Shown here one piece after another: positions 27,297-37,935 of a stretch of DNA of 64,000 bases. The stretch is from contig JAKSIX010000004.1 in the NCBI GenBank assembly GCA_024398595.1, positions 1 through 64,000 on the forward strand, in the 5' to 3' direction. Numbering within the stretch: the first letter of the stretch is position 1; the number at the start of each line of letters is the position of its first letter. This DNA comes from Bacteroidaceae bacterium. GTDB taxonomy: Bacteria > Bacteroidota > Bacteroidia > Bacteroidales > Bacteroidaceae. Both the position numbers and the translations under genes were made by a program. The notes below the pieces were generated by a model. It was not told the DNA's origin and searched no databases. It worked only from the letters and a program-made list of their open reading frames with translations.

Positions 27297-30064
27297 GAAT
27301 GCATATCCCACATATTATCCTATTGGTGTCCGTGATTGTCCTGACAGGATGCTCCACACAGAAAAATACAGCTATGACCCGGTTCTACCACGCCACGGTA
27401 GCACGGTATAATGTCTATTTCAACGGCAGGCAGGCATACCTGAGCGGATGCGAGGAACAGGAGAAGGCTGTCAATGACAATTATCTGGAGATAATCAACC
27501 TGTTCCCGATAAGCGATGAGAAAGCACAAAGCACTGGCAAAAGCAGTTTTGACAGAGCCATTGAGAAGTCCCGGAAATGCGTCACACTACACTCCATAAA
27601 AAAAAGGCCAGTCAAAAAAAGCGGCAATCAGGGAAGGCACAGGAACGACAGATGGAAAGAACAGAAGGAATTCAATCCTTTCCTGTGGCATGCCTGGATG
27701 CTTATGGCTGATGCACAGATGCATGAGGGCGAATTTCTGGAAGCCGCAAGCACATATTCATACATAAGCCGTCTTTACAGCAATGAGCCGGCAATAGTAT
27801 TTGAGGCCAATATGAAAATGGCACAATGCTATTCAGAGCTTGGCTGGATGTACGAGGCCGATGAACTTTTCTCAAGGATTGCCGCTGACTCCATACCTGT
27901 AAGTCTGGCCGACGACTATTACGCGATAAGGGCATCGCACCTCCTCAAGCAGAAACGGTATGCGGAATCGCTTCCGCTCATAAGCCAATCCATCAGAGGC
28001 CGCAAACTGAGCAAACTGCAGAAAATACGCGAGAACTACCTGATGGCCCAGCTTTACCGGGAGACCGGGGATTTGCCGTCGGCATACACATATTTCCAGA
28101 AGGTCATAAGAATGAATCCGCCATACCGTATTGAGTTCAACGCCCGCATACAGCAGACCGAGACGATGACATCATTCAGTTCTGATGCGATTGAGAAGAA
28201 ACTGAAAAGGATGGCCAAAGATCCGAATAACAGGCAATATCTGGATCAGGTCTATTACGCCATAGGAAATGTCTATCTGGCACGCAATGACACCGCCACT
28301 GCGATGTCAATGTATGAAATCGGGTTGGATGAAGGAAAGGGAAGAACGGCAGAACGTGGAATCCTTCTCCTGAATATGGCTACGATATATTGGAATCAGG
28401 CCGACTACGTCAATGCGCAGCGCTGCTACTCCGAGGCCGTCGGCATCATTGACAAATCGCATCCGCGATACAGCGAGGTGATGCTCCGTTCCTCTGTCCT
28501 GGAGAAACTTGTGGAATACAAGACCGGTATAGAACTTCAGGACAGCCTGCAGCTGCTGTCAACATTGCCGGAGAATGAACTGCTTGATGCCATAGACCGT
28601 GCAATTCAAAAATACGAAAAGGAGGAGCAGGAAAATGCCGAGAAATTACAGCGTATAGCCAAGGAGGCTCTTGATGAGGAAGCACGCTCATCAATGTCGG
28701 TCGTAGCAAGTGACAATTCGTGGTATTTCTATAACCCGGCACTCATAAAGGAAGGTTCCGCAAAATTTACCGCCACTTGGGGAAGACGGAAGCTTGAAGA
28801 CAACTGGCGGAGACAGGACAAGAGCGCGTCATTGGATTACGCCACCGGCTCCACAGATAACTGGAGCAATAATGGGCAAGCGGCAGACATTGATGAAAAC
28901 AGCGGTGAAATGGAGGAAACCCCTCAAGATACGATATCAAACGATCCGCATACACGCGAGTATTATATGCGTATGATTCCCTTCACACAGGAGCAGAAAA
29001 CCGAATCGGACAACATTCTGTCAGAATCGCTGTTCAAGATAGGCGTGATTTACAAGGACGAGCTTACGGAATATACGTTGGCGGAAAGTTGTCTGACCCG
29101 TTCGGCAAATGAATATCCATCGTTTGAATATGCAGACGATGCACTATACAATCTCTACCTGATGTATTCACTGTGGGGACGCAGCGACGATGCCCGGACG
29201 GCTAAAGAGTCTCTGCTTGAAAAATACCCTGACAGCCGGTATGCGGTCAGCCTGTCCAATCCCTACTATGAGGAAGACATACTGTATGGGAAGCACCGCG
29301 AGGACTCGCTCTATCAGGTTGCATACGGCCACTATGCCAATGGAAATACAGGTGCATTGCTTGAATGCTGCAGAAAATCCGCCGAGAGGTATCCTGACGG
29401 ACAGCTGCGACCCAAGTTCATGTTCCTTGAAGCATCGGCCAAACTTTCCGCGAATGATACGGAAGGTTTTCTGAGTGTACTCAGGCAAATCGTTGGGACA
29501 TACCCTTCGGACGACCTCAGCAATCTGGCAAAACTGATAACGGACAATGCCCGATCCGGTAAGCTCCTGCGGTCTGCTTCTTTCAGTTCAATATGGGATT
29601 TCCGTAACGGTCTGGATAATATGGACTCCGTCCAAGTGGCTGACCGGCCGGAATTCAGTTCGGAGCGTATGCAGGATTACGTGATTGTAATGGCGTATCC
29701 TACCGGCTCATTGAGCGAAAACCAGCTCCTGTTTGAGACTGCACGCTACAATTTCACAAGATATATGATAAGGAACTTTGATATGGAATTCCGCCACGAG
29801 GGAGAAATCAGTATGCTTGTCATCGGAGACTTCCTGAATTTCGATGAAGCCTACCTTTATCGCAAGAGATTGTACGATGAAAACGGCATTTCCGGAAAAC
29901 TGGACGGAATCACCGCACTTGTCATCACTCCGCAGAATCTTGAAATCCTGCTCAAGTACTACAGTTTCAACGAATATATTGATTTTTACAACGGTCATTT
30001 CCTCAATATCCCCGATTTTGACATTGACGGACTGACCATAGACGAGGAAATTCCCAATGAATAA
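27293..30064 (+). CDS. PorW/SprE-like tetratricopeptide lipoprotein
   Basis: 923 residues. Lipobox LTGCSTQ at about 16-22 predicts an outer-membrane lipoprotein. Many TPR helices follow (for example the EAASTYSYISRLYSNEP stretch, then DLPSAYTYFQKVIRMNPP), with an acidic Gln/Asp-rich linker around 520-560. Size, lipobox and TPR pattern fit SprE of Flavobacterium and PorW of Porphyromonas, lipoproteins that connect PorX-PorY signalling with the type IX secretion motor. The next gene is a PorX homologue, overlapping by 8 nt. Whether it serves type IX secretion here is unproven. Confidence 0.8.
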   Translation: MRMHIPHIILLVSVIVLTGCSTQKNTAMTRFYHATVARYNVYFNGRQAYLSGCEEQEKAVNDNYLEIINLFPISDEKAQSTGKSSFDRAIEKSRKCVTLHSIKKRPVKKSGNQGRHRNDRWKEQKEFNPFLWHAWMLMADAQMHEGEFLEAASTYSYISRLYSNEPAIVFEANMKMAQCYSELGWMYEADELFSRIAADSIPVSLADDYYAIRASHLLKQKRYAESLPLISQSIRGRKLSKLQKIRENYLMAQLYRETGDLPSAYTYFQKVIRMNPPYRIEFNARIQQTETMTSFSSDAIEKKLKRMAKDPNNRQYLDQVYYAIGNVYLARNDTATAMSMYEIGLDEGKGRTAERGILLLNMATIYWNQADYVNAQRCYSEAVGIIDKSHPRYSEVMLRSSVLEKLVEYKTGIELQDSLQLLSTLPENELLDAIDRAIQKYEKEEQENAEKLQRIAKEALDEEARSSMSVVASDNSWYFYNPALIKEGSAKFTATWGRRKLEDNWRRQDKSASLDYATGSTDNWSNNGQAADIDENSGEMEETPQDTISNDPHTREYYMRMIPFTQEQKTESDNILSESLFKIGVIYKDELTEYTLAESCLTRSANEYPSFEYADDALYNLYLMYSLWGRSDDARTAKESLLEKYPDSRYAVSLSNPYYEEDILYGKHREDSLYQVAYGHYANGNTGALLECCRKSAERYPDGQLRPKFMFLEASAKLSANDTEGFLSVLRQIVGTYPSDDLSNLAKLITDNARSGKLLRSASFSSIWDFRNGLDNMDSVQVADRPEFSSERMQDYVIVMAYPTGSLSENQLLFETARYNFTRYMIRNFDMEFRHEGEISMLVIGDFLNFDEAYLYRKRLYDENGISGKLDGITALVITPQNLEILLKYYSFNEYIDFYNGHFLNIPDFDIDGLTIDEEIPNE

Positions 30065-31616
30065 TAACGGCAGACTTTTATGGGTTGACGACGAGATTGA
30101 CATGCTGCGGGCGCACATCATCTTTCTTGAAGACAAGGGCTATCAGGTAGAGACCGCCACAAATGGAAGTGATGCGGTTGCACTGTGCAGGAAGAACAAT
30201 TATGACCTTGTGCTGCTTGACGAGAACATGTTCGGTCTGACCGGGCTTGAGACACTGTCACTCATAAAGGAGATTCGCCCCAATTTGCCCGTTGTAATGG
30301 TGACGAAGAGTGAGGAAGAGGACATAATGGAACAGGCCATAGGTTCCAAGATTGCCGATTATCTTATCAAGCCGGTACATCCCAACCAGATACTGCTCAC
30401 GCTGAAGAAGAATATTCATCTGCAGGATATAGTGACCGCGCATACCAACATGGAATATCAGCAGAATTTCGGCAGGATTAATATGCAGATAAATGACTCG
30501 CTCACGTCCGCAGACTGGATTGAAGTATATAAGCAGCTGGTCTATTGGGAACTGGAGCTGCAGGAAGCCGACAGCACTATGCACGATATGCTGAAAATGC
30601 AGAAAACCGAGGCCAACAATGCGTTCGCCAAATTCATACGGAAGAATTACCTCAAATGGATGAAAGAGCCGGACGAGGCACCTTTGCTGAGTACAGACAT
30701 ATTCAAGCACTCGGTTTTCCCGGCTCTGGATGCAGACGAAAAGCCTTTCCTGATTGTGATAGACAATCTGCGTTACGACCAGTGGAAAATACTGGGCAGC
30801 GAATTGGCAGACTTGTTCACGTTCGTGGAGGAACTGTATTACAGCATACTGCCTACAGCCACACAATACTCCCGCAATGCGATTTTCTCCGGACTGATGC
30901 CAAGCAATATATGCAGACTCTTCCCGAACCTGTGGGTAGATGAGGACTCGGAGGAAGGCAAGAATCTGAATGAAGCGCCGCTCATACAGACCCATCTTGA
31001 CAGATACCGCAGGAAAGAGAAATTCTCATATTACAAACTGAACGATTCACAAGCCGCCGACAAGCTTCTGGCGCAATTCAACAACATCCTGCATAATGAG
31101 CTTAACGTCATTGTAATCAATTTCATCGACATACTGTCACATTCCAAGACCGATTCAAAGACCATGCGGGAGCTGGTAAGTGACGAATCCGCCTATCGCA
31201 GTCTCATACAGACCTGGTTCAGGCATTCGTCAATAAAAGACCTGTTCAAGGCCATCGCATCCACAGGCAGGAAAGTCATAATAACCACTGACCACGGCAG
31301 CATAAGAGTGGATCAGCCCGTACGCATCATGGGCGAGCGTAATACAAACACCAATCTGAGATACAAATTGGGGAGAAATCTCGATTACAACGCCAAGGAT
31401 GTATTTGAGATAGCGCGTCCCGACCAAGCCTGCCTGCCTGCACCGAACGTCAGCACTGCCTATATTTTTGCCTTAGGAACGGATTATTTCGTATATCAGA
31501 ACAACTTCAACAGCTTTGCCACCTACTACAAGGACACGTTCCAGCACGGAGGCATATCCATGGAGGAAATGCTTGTTCCACTGATAACTTTATTGCCTAA
31601 ACAGAATACAAGATGA
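30057..31616 (+). CDS. PorX-like response regulator with PglZ/alkaline-phosphatase-superfamily domain
   Basis: 519 residues. Receiver domain at 1-120: [13 protein letters not shown], phosphoacceptor Asp55 in LVLLDENM, then [11 protein letters not shown] and YLIKPVHP. A helical linker leads to a PglZ domain (about 225-500) with [28 protein letters not shown] (Thr269, the likely active-site Thr by comparison with PorX), [11 protein letters not shown] and the terminal [11 protein letters not shown]. In Porphyromonas PorX controls type IX secretion genes and its PglZ domain cleaves oligonucleotides. Overlaps the PorW-like gene and tsaE, so it is in one operon. Confidence 0.9.
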   Translation: MNNNGRLLWVDDEIDMLRAHIIFLEDKGYQVETATNGSDAVALCRKNNYDLVLLDENMFGLTGLETLSLIKEIRPNLPVVMVTKSEEEDIMEQAIGSKIADYLIKPVHPNQILLTLKKNIHLQDIVTAHTNMEYQQNFGRINMQINDSLTSADWIEVYKQLVYWELELQEADSTMHDMLKMQKTEANNAFAKFIRKNYLKWMKEPDEAPLLSTDIFKHSVFPALDADEKPFLIVIDNLRYDQWKILGSELADLFTFVEELYYSILPTATQYSRNAIFSGLMPSNICRLFPNLWVDEDSEEGKNLNEAPLIQTHLDRYRRKEKFSYYKLNDSQAADKLLAQFNNILHNELNVIVINFIDILSHSKTDSKTMRELVSDESAYRSLIQTWFRHSSIKDLFKAIASTGRKVIITTDHGSIRVDQPVRIMGERNTNTNLRYKLGRNLDYNAKDVFEIARPDQACLPAPNVSTAYIFALGTDYFVYQNNFNSFATYYKDTFQHGGISMEEMLVPLITLLPKQNTR

Positions 31617-32026
31617 CTATAACTGTAAAATCCATCGGAGATATCGATGATGCGGCCAGGGAATTTGCCCGTGGAATGGGAGATAACACAGTCTTCGCGT
31701 TCTATGGTGCAATGGGTGCAGGGAAGACCACCTTCATAAAGGCACTGTGCAGAATACTAGGAGTGGAAGACGAAGTCAACTCTCCCACATTCGCCATAGT
31801 AAACGAATATCGCTCAGCCACTACAGCCGAGCTGATATATCATTTTGACTTCTACCGCATCAAAAAGATTGAAGAAGTCTATGACATGGGGTACGAGGAT
31901 TATTTCTACAGCGGAGCCATCTGCCTGATTGAATGGCCGGAGCTGGCAGAGAGTGTCCTGCCCGAGGACACGGTACGTGTCAGAATAGAAGTAAAGGACG
32001 ATGGCTCAAGAGAGCTAATCTTCTAA
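31613..32026 (+). CDS. tsaE: tRNA threonylcarbamoyladenosine biosynthesis ATPase TsaE
   Basis: 137 residues. Walker [16 protein letters not shown], switch-like [10 protein letters not shown], and [17 protein letters not shown] followed by CLIEWPE, the TsaE signature. It is the ATPase assisting TsaB/TsaD in making t6A37 on ANN-decoding tRNAs. Cotranscribed with the PorX-like gene (4-nt overlap); overlaps the convergent gene at 32015 by 12 nt. Confidence 0.95.
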   Translation: MTITVKSIGDIDDAAREFARGMGDNTVFAFYGAMGAGKTTFIKALCRILGVEDEVNSPTFAIVNEYRSATTAELIYHFDFYRIKKIEEVYDMGYEDYFYSGAICLIEWPELAESVLPEDTVRVRIEVKDDGSRELIF

Positions 32027-32341
32027 GCCATCCACATAGTCCGCCTCGGCCTCTACTATCAGGAGAACCTCATCCCTGTCGAAATTCCCCATTCCATCGC
32101 GTTTTGCCTCCCTGATGATGTAATCTGCCACAGCCTCATTGTCAATCTCTATAAAGCCGTCTGCATCAGGTTCCTTATCCAGAATTCCACTCGTGGCAAA
32201 ATAATCGTTGATAACATCCAGAATATAATACAGAGTATCATCCGGGAACCTCTCTCTCAATTCCTGCGGAAGTGTGTTCCTGATGTAGCTTACAGTTTTC
32301 TCATCATCAAGATCCTCGTCCCTGAACTCATCGTCCGTCAT
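32015..32341 (-). CDS. Conserved hypothetical acidic protein
   Basis: 108 residues, strongly acidic, no signal or membrane segment. It starts [15 protein letters not shown] and ends [17 protein letters not shown]. Located 11 nt after trxA in the dnaE-trxA transcription unit, an arrangement I recall from other Bacteroidales. No known motif; function unknown. Confidence 0.75.
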   Translation of the reverse strand: MTDDEFRDEDLDDEKTVSYIRNTLPQELRERFPDDTLYYILDVINDYFATSGILDKEPDADGFIEIDNEAVADYIIREAKRDGMGNFDRDEVLLIVEAEADYVDGLED

Positions 32342-32352
32342 ATACTCGCGTC

Positions 32353-32661
32353 TTAAAGCATTGCGTTGATTTTCTGCTCATACACAGGCTTTCCGGCTAC
32401 GCCTACCTGTGAATCACACACCTGACCGTTCTTGATGAATACGACTGTAGGCACACTCATTATACCGAATTTCTCGGTCAATTCGGGATTTTCCTCTATA
32501 TCGCACTTCCCTATTATGACCTTACCATCGTACTCGGCTGCCAGTTCTTCAATCACCGGGCCCAGTCTCTTGCACGGACCACACCACGTAGCCCAGAAGT
32601 CAACAACTACAGGCTTGCCACCTGCGATAATCTCTTCCAGATTCTTCTCGTTAATTTCCAT
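32353..32661 (-). CDS. trxA: Thioredoxin
   Basis: 102 residues, the classic single-domain length. Active site WCGPCK at residues 26-31, cis-Pro region SVPTVVFIKNGQ. Cytoplasmic disulfide reductase. Lies 9 nt after dnaE on the same strand. Confidence 0.96.
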   Translation of the reverse strand: MEINEKNLEEIIAGGKPVVVDFWATWCGPCKRLGPVIEELAAEYDGKVIIGKCDIEENPELTEKFGIMSVPTVVFIKNGQVCDSQVGVAGKPVYEQKINAML

Positions 32662-32670
32662 ATTCTCCTA

Positions 32671-35600
32671 TCACTTGTTAATACAATAATCAAGTCCTTC
32701 GGTATCATTTATGAACCTTACAAGCTCACGCGATACCTCTATCCTGCTTCCACGCGACACCAGCTCCACACTATGACCTTTACTGAGGTCACGTATATTG
32801 AATTTCAGCAGCGTATTTCCGGTTTTGTCGAGGAACTGCGACAATTCGTTCACCACCATCCGGTCAATAACGTTCAAATCCGCGTTTATAGTGATACTCT
32901 CCACGATTTTCTCCTTCACATCCGGCAGAAGCTCTATGGATGAAATGGAGAAATCGAATCGTGTCTGATCATATTTGTACGGCTGGCACTTTCCTTTGAT
33001 GAACAGGAAATTGCCCGTCTTCATATAATTGCCCCATTTTATCCAGTCGCCGCCAAACAACGGAATCTCACCTATGCCTGAAAAATCCTCAATCTTCGCT
33101 ATGCAGTATTTTGTATCTTTTTTAGTGACACCTTCCTTCACATCCACCACGATTCCACCGGCAATTATATCACGGCCTGCCAGTGCCGCCTTGTCCTTCA
33201 GTTCCTCCATGCGCGTGTTGCACACGTCCTTTATGACAATGGCATACTCATCCAAAGGATGCGCCGACATATAGATTCCTGTCAGCTCCTTTTCCTTGTC
33301 TAAAAGTGCGAGGGACGACCATGGAACATATTGCGGTATCGCGGGGGACGCTATCTCCAGACCTCCCTCCATCATTCCGAACAGCGAGTTCTGGGACTGG
33401 AGTTTGTCAAACTGGTACTTGTTACCGTACCGCACCAGAACATCGGCAAACACCTCGTCCTTGCCGCACGGAGCGACAAACTGTTCACGATGAATTTCGG
33501 GAAAACTGTCAAATGCTCCCGCCATAGCCAGACACTCTATATTCTTACGGTTGCAGGCAGTCAGATTTACACGTTGCACAAAGTCAAAAATACCGGTGAA
33601 CACGCCGTTTTTCTCTCTTTCCTCAATAATGGCCTGCACCGCATTCGACCCCACACCCTTCACTCCGGCCATACCGAAACGGATATTACCCTTGCTGTTC
33701 GCCGTGAACTTGAAACCGCTCTCGTTCACATCAGGGCCAAGCACCTCAATACCCATCGAACGGCTCTCGTCCATCAGCTTGGTTATCTCAGTCAGATCAC
33801 TCAGGTTGCAGCTGAGTACCGCAGCCATATACTGGGCGGGATAATGCGCCTTCAGATATGCAGTCTGATATGCCACCCACGAATAACAGGTGGCATGAGA
33901 TTTGTTGAATGCGTACGATGCGAATTTTTCCCAATCCTTCCATATCTTTTCCAGTACAGCCGGATTGTGTCCGTTGGCTTTTCCGCCCTCTATGAATTTC
34001 GGTTTGAGATGATCGAGCTTATCCTTCAGCTTCTTACCCATAGCCTTACGGAGAGTATCGCTCTCGCCTCGGGTAAAATTGGCCAGCAGACGGGACAGCA
34101 GCATCACCTGCTCCTGATATACCGTGATTCCGTACGTATCCTTCAGGTACTTCTCCATACACGGAATATCGTACTCTATGGGTTTGCGTCCCAGTTTTCT
34201 ATCGATGAATTCGGGGATATAATCCATCGGACCCGGACGGTACAGGGCATTCATTGCTATCAGATCCTCAAATACGCCCGGCTGCAGCTCACGCAGATAT
34301 TTCTGCATTCCGGGAGACTCAAACTGGAACGTGCCTATGGTCTTGCCTTCGCAGTACAGCTGGAATGTCTTCCCATCGTCTATCGGTATGTTGTCAATAT
34401 CTATCTCCTCACCGGTACTTGCCTTGATATTAGCTACAGCCTCCTTGATTATGGACAGGGTCTTCAGTCCCAGGAAGTCCATCTTGATAAGCCCCGTGTC
34501 CTCTATCACACTGCCTTCGTACTGGGTAACCAGCAGACGCTCTCCGTCCTTGTCTGTGGCAATGCTCACAGGCACCCAGTCGGTAATGTCATCACGGCAT
34601 ATTATAGTGCCGCAGGCGTGTACACCGGTACCGCGTATATTGCCCTCCAGCATCCTGGCATACTTTATCGTATTGCGCAAAGCCGGATCCGACGATGCCT
34701 CCGCCTCCTTCAACTCGGGCACGCACTCTATGGCATTCGTCAGGTTCATCTTCTTATCGTCCGGCAGACGGTCGGGAATAGCCTTGCACAAGGCATTGGA
34801 CACATCAAGAGGGACTTTCAGCACACGCGCGACATCCTTCAGGGACATCTTGGTGGCCATTGTACCGTATGTTATGATATGGGCTACCTTTTCCTGCCCG
34901 TATTTCTGTGTTACCCACTGCAAAACCCTGATCCGGCCGTCATCATCAAAATCCACATCAATATCCGGAAGCGATATGCGGTCAGGGTTCAGGAATCTCT
35001 CAAACAGAAGGTCGTACTTGATAGGGTCAATCTGCGTAATACCCAAGCAATAGGCCACTGCCGAACCTGCTGCCGAACCACGGCCCGGACCTACGGAGAC
35101 ACCGAGCTCATTTCTGGCAGCGTTGATGAAATCCTGCACTATCAGGAAATACCCGGGGAAGCCCATAGTCTTCATCACGTGCAGTTCAAATATGAGCTGT
35201 TCGCGTATCTCATCAGATAGAGGGTCACCATACCTCTTCTTTGCACCGTCGAACGTCAGCTTGGCCAGATAGTCAGCCTCAAACTTTATCCTGTAAAGTT
35301 TATCATAGCCGCCGAGTTTCGCGATTTTCTTCACCGCCTCGGCCTCCTCCATAACCACATTCCCGTGTTCGTCCCTTGTAAACTCGTCAAACAGATCCTG
35401 CCCGGTATATTTCTTACGGTATTCTTCCTCAGTACCGAACTCTTCCGGGATAGCGAAGAACGGCATTATCGGCGGATGGTCAATGGAATACTCTTCCACC
35501 TTATCCAGAATCTCACAGGTATTGGCCAATGCTTCCGGACAGTCGGCAAACACACCGTTCATCTCGGCCTGCGTCTTGAGCCACTCCTGCTTGGTATATC

Positions 35601-36363
35601 GCATCAGCGTAGGATCGTCCGGATCCTTTCCGGTATTGAGACATATCAGAAGTTCGTGGGCATCGGCATTCTCTTCCTCAAGAAAATGGACATCGTTTGT
35701 ACATATAGTCTTGATGCCATATTCAGCACCCAGTTTTATCAGTTCCTCATTGACCTGGCACTGCAGGGGGTAGGTCTCGTGATTTGCCTTCTCCACATCA
35801 GCCTTGTGGCGCTGCATTTCAAGGTAATAATCCTCACCGAACAGATTCCTGTACCATTGGACTGTTTCCCTGGCAAGTTCCGGCTGCCCTCCCAGTATCA
35901 GTCTCGGCACTTCTCCGCCTATGCAGGCCGAGCAGCATATAATGCCCTCGTGATACTTCCCAATGTCATATCTGTCCGTTCTGGGATGGTAATAATAGCC
36001 ATCAGTCCATGCCCGCGACACCAGCTTTATCAGATTATGATAGCCCGTAGCGTTTTTCGCAAGCAGAATAAGATGATAGTTGGCAGTATCCGGCTTGCCT
36101 TCCTTCTGTTCCTTATGACGCGGAGCGACATACACCTCACATCCGAATATCGGCTTGAAATGACGGCCGTCAGCCTTGATTTTATCGTTAACCTTCTTAC
36201 AGTAATTGAAAAACTCCTTTACGCCCATCATATTCCCGTGATCGGTAATGGCCATACCGCGCATACCATCGGCAATGGCCTTATCAACCATCTTTGGAAT
36301 ACTCGTCTGACCGTCAAGCAGCGAATATTGGGTGTGGACGTGCAGATGTACAAAATCCTGCAT
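32671..36363 (-). CDS. dnaE: DNA polymerase III subunit alpha
   Basis: 1230 residues, the replicative polymerase. N-terminal PHP domain (HVHTQYSLLDGQT, ITDHGNMMG), polymerase active-site Asp residues in SLPDIDVDFDDDGR, a GPGRGSAAGS palm motif, the helix-hairpin-helix region around GMAGVKGVGSNA and a C-terminal OB fold (IIAGGIVVDVKEG, later IPLFGGDW). Length matches DnaE1. A promoter at 36417-36424 precedes it, and trxA plus the small acidic gene follow in the same unit. Confidence 0.98.
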   Translation of the reverse strand: MQDFVHLHVHTQYSLLDGQTSIPKMVDKAIADGMRGMAITDHGNMMGVKEFFNYCKKVNDKIKADGRHFKPIFGCEVYVAPRHKEQKEGKPDTANYHLILLAKNATGYHNLIKLVSRAWTDGYYYHPRTDRYDIGKYHEGIICCSACIGGEVPRLILGGQPELARETVQWYRNLFGEDYYLEMQRHKADVEKANHETYPLQCQVNEELIKLGAEYGIKTICTNDVHFLEEENADAHELLICLNTGKDPDDPTLMRYTKQEWLKTQAEMNGVFADCPEALANTCEILDKVEEYSIDHPPIMPFFAIPEEFGTEEEYRKKYTGQDLFDEFTRDEHGNVVMEEAEAVKKIAKLGGYDKLYRIKFEADYLAKLTFDGAKKRYGDPLSDEIREQLIFELHVMKTMGFPGYFLIVQDFINAARNELGVSVGPGRGSAAGSAVAYCLGITQIDPIKYDLLFERFLNPDRISLPDIDVDFDDDGRIRVLQWVTQKYGQEKVAHIITYGTMATKMSLKDVARVLKVPLDVSNALCKAIPDRLPDDKKMNLTNAIECVPELKEAEASSDPALRNTIKYARMLEGNIRGTGVHACGTIICRDDITDWVPVSIATDKDGERLLVTQYEGSVIEDTGLIKMDFLGLKTLSIIKEAVANIKASTGEEIDIDNIPIDDGKTFQLYCEGKTIGTFQFESPGMQKYLRELQPGVFEDLIAMNALYRPGPMDYIPEFIDRKLGRKPIEYDIPCMEKYLKDTYGITVYQEQVMLLSRLLANFTRGESDTLRKAMGKKLKDKLDHLKPKFIEGGKANGHNPAVLEKIWKDWEKFASYAFNKSHATCYSWVAYQTAYLKAHYPAQYMAAVLSCNLSDLTEITKLMDESRSMGIEVLGPDVNESGFKFTANSKGNIRFGMAGVKGVGSNAVQAIIEEREKNGVFTGIFDFVQRVNLTACNRKNIECLAMAGAFDSFPEIHREQFVAPCGKDEVFADVLVRYGNKYQFDKLQSQNSLFGMMEGGLEIASPAIPQYVPWSSLALLDKEKELTGIYMSAHPLDEYAIVIKDVCNTRMEELKDKAALAGRDIIAGGIVVDVKEGVTKKDTKYCIAKIEDFSGIGEIPLFGGDWIKWGNYMKTGNFLFIKGKCQPYKYDQTRFDFSISSIELLPDVKEKIVESITINADLNVIDRMVVNELSQFLDKTGNTLLKFNIRDLSKGHSVELVSRGSRIEVSRELVRFINDTEGLDYCINK

Positions 36364-36416
36364 AGAGCCTGCTGTTGGAAAAACTTCATAAAATTACGTC
36401 CGTTAAGCCAACCCGC

Positions 36417-36424
36417 CAAATATA
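36417..36424 (-). promoter_or_regulatory. -7 promoter box for dnaE-trxA
   Basis: TATATTTG on the minus strand, 53 nt upstream of the dnaE ATG. Confidence 0.6.
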
Positions 36425-36486
36425 ACAACCCGCAATGACAGCAAAAGTTATCAACAAGACAAGCGTTTGCCATCAATAAAAAGTAT

Positions 36487-36494
36487 TATATTTG
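36487..36494 (+). promoter_or_regulatory. -7 promoter box for psd-pssA
   Basis: TATATTTG, 19 nt before the psd ATG at 36514. The very short leader argues against the earlier TTG at 36505 as start. Confidence 0.65.
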
Positions 36495-36513
36495 TACCCT
36501 GAATTTGTACGGA

Positions 36514-37203
36514 ATGGGAACAGGCGGGAAAAAGACAGCTTCAATAAACAGTGAAGGCGTTACCACGCTGTTGCTTACGGTTGCATTTCTTGCAATCATA
36601 AACATCATATTGTTCCTTCCCGGAATATTGGGAATAGGTTCGTGGATATTTCTGCTTTTATCCATAACTCTGGTATGCGTACTCGTCAATTTCTTCAAGA
36701 ATCCGGTACGCCAGTTCCCGAGCGAGGACAAGGATCACGTGGTCGTAAGTTCCGCCGATGGAAAGATTGTGGCCGTAGAGGAGGTCGATGAAGTCGAATA
36801 CTTCCACGACAGGCGCATTCTGGTTTCAACCTTTATGAACATTTTCGATGTCCACGCCAACTGGTATCCTGTAGAGGGCATCGTCCGGAAAGTCTCCCAT
36901 CAGGAAGGTCATTTCCATGCCGCAGACAAGCCGAAGTCCAGTCTTGAGAATGAGCGTTCGCTTATCGTCATTGAGACAAAGGACGGGCAGCAGGTAATGA
37001 TACGTCAGGTTGCCGGACTTATGGCAAGGCGCATTGTCACATATCCGGCAGTCGGTGACCACTGTAGGATTGACCAGCACCTCGGATTCATCAAATTCGG
37101 ATCGAGGGTTGACATATACCTGCCAATCGGGTCTCTGGTCTGCGTAAAAATGAATGAAAGGGTAAAGGCCGATGTAACGATACTCGCCAAATTACCGTCC
37201 TGA
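36514..37203 (+). CDS. psd: Phosphatidylserine decarboxylase proenzyme
   Basis: 229 residues from the ATG at 36514. Short archaeal/Bacteroidota-type Psd: two N-terminal membrane segments, the NIFDVHANWYPVEG motif, and near the C-terminus IKFGSRVDIYLP, where self-cleavage between Gly and Ser creates the pyruvoyl cofactor. Converts phosphatidylserine to phosphatidylethanolamine; the next gene (2 nt away) makes its substrate. Confidence 0.96.
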   Translation: MGTGGKKTASINSEGVTTLLLTVAFLAIINIILFLPGILGIGSWIFLLLSITLVCVLVNFFKNPVRQFPSEDKDHVVVSSADGKIVAVEEVDEVEYFHDRRILVSTFMNIFDVHANWYPVEGIVRKVSHQEGHFHAADKPKSSLENERSLIVIETKDGQQVMIRQVAGLMARRIVTYPAVGDHCRIDQHLGFIKFGSRVDIYLPIGSLVCVKMNERVKADVTILAKLPS

Positions 37204-37205
37204 TT

Positions 37206-37892
37206 ATGCCCGGCAGAATTATCCGAAACATACCGAATCTTATAACCTGCTGCAATCTGCTGTCCGGGTGCGTTGCTGTTGTGGCAACGATGAACGGCAA
37301 TGTGCAGACGGCATTCATATTCATTCTGGCAGGTGCGGCATTTGATTTCTGCGATGGTCTGGCAGCACGTCTGCTACACGCATACTCACCTATGGGCAAG
37401 GAACTCGACTCGCTGGCCGACCTCATAACATTCGGACTGGCACCTGCGCTGATGTGCTTCAAGGCGTTATGCAATATTGAATGGCCCGAAGCAATACGCC
37501 TCATCCCATACGCAGCCTTCATTCTGGCAGCCGCAGCAGCCTTGAGACTTGCCAGATTCAATATCGAAACACATCCTGACACCACATTCTCCGGCCTTGC
37601 AGTACCAGCCAACGCCATCTTCTGGTGCGGACAGATACTGTGGATACAGGGTGCGGCGGAACCGTTTTACGGTTATATCCTTATAGCGGAAGCCGTACTC
37701 TTTTCCCTGCTGATGACAAGCAGGATTCCCATGTTCTCCCTGAAATTCCACAACCTGACGTGGAAAGACAATAGTATAAGGTATATATTTCTCATAGTGA
37801 TGCCGCTCTTCATAATACTGTCCGGCATCAAGGGTGTAGCGTGCATCATACTCTGGTATATCATTCTGTCAGTCCTCACCTGCAGGAAATAA
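37206..37892 (+). CDS. pssA: CDP-diacylglycerol--serine O-phosphatidyltransferase
   Basis: 228-residue polytopic membrane protein. The CDP-alcohol phosphotransferase motif is intact: FCDGLAARLL, then SPMGKELDSLADLITFG (DG, AR, G, D, D pattern). Makes phosphatidylserine from CDP-diacylglycerol, feeding Psd encoded just upstream. Confidence 0.96.
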   Translation: MPGRIIRNIPNLITCCNLLSGCVAVVATMNGNVQTAFIFILAGAAFDFCDGLAARLLHAYSPMGKELDSLADLITFGLAPALMCFKALCNIEWPEAIRLIPYAAFILAAAAALRLARFNIETHPDTTFSGLAVPANAIFWCGQILWIQGAAEPFYGYILIAEAVLFSLLMTSRIPMFSLKFHNLTWKDNSIRYIFLIVMPLFIILSGIKGVACIILWYIILSVLTCRK

Positions 37893-37935
37893 CATGGCAT
37901 GGTTTTTGTACCGTTACCTGAAAAAGTAAATCACT

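Noticed and set aside
32015-32341. Acidic small protein considered as a phage-type inhibitor or antitoxin
   Set aside because: No toxin partner; it sits in the conserved dnaE-trxA unit, so a housekeeping role is more likely.
33331-35220. Open frame of 629 codons on the plus strand
   Set aside because: Entirely antisense within the conserved dnaE gene, with no domain-like features and no promoter; a compositional shadow.
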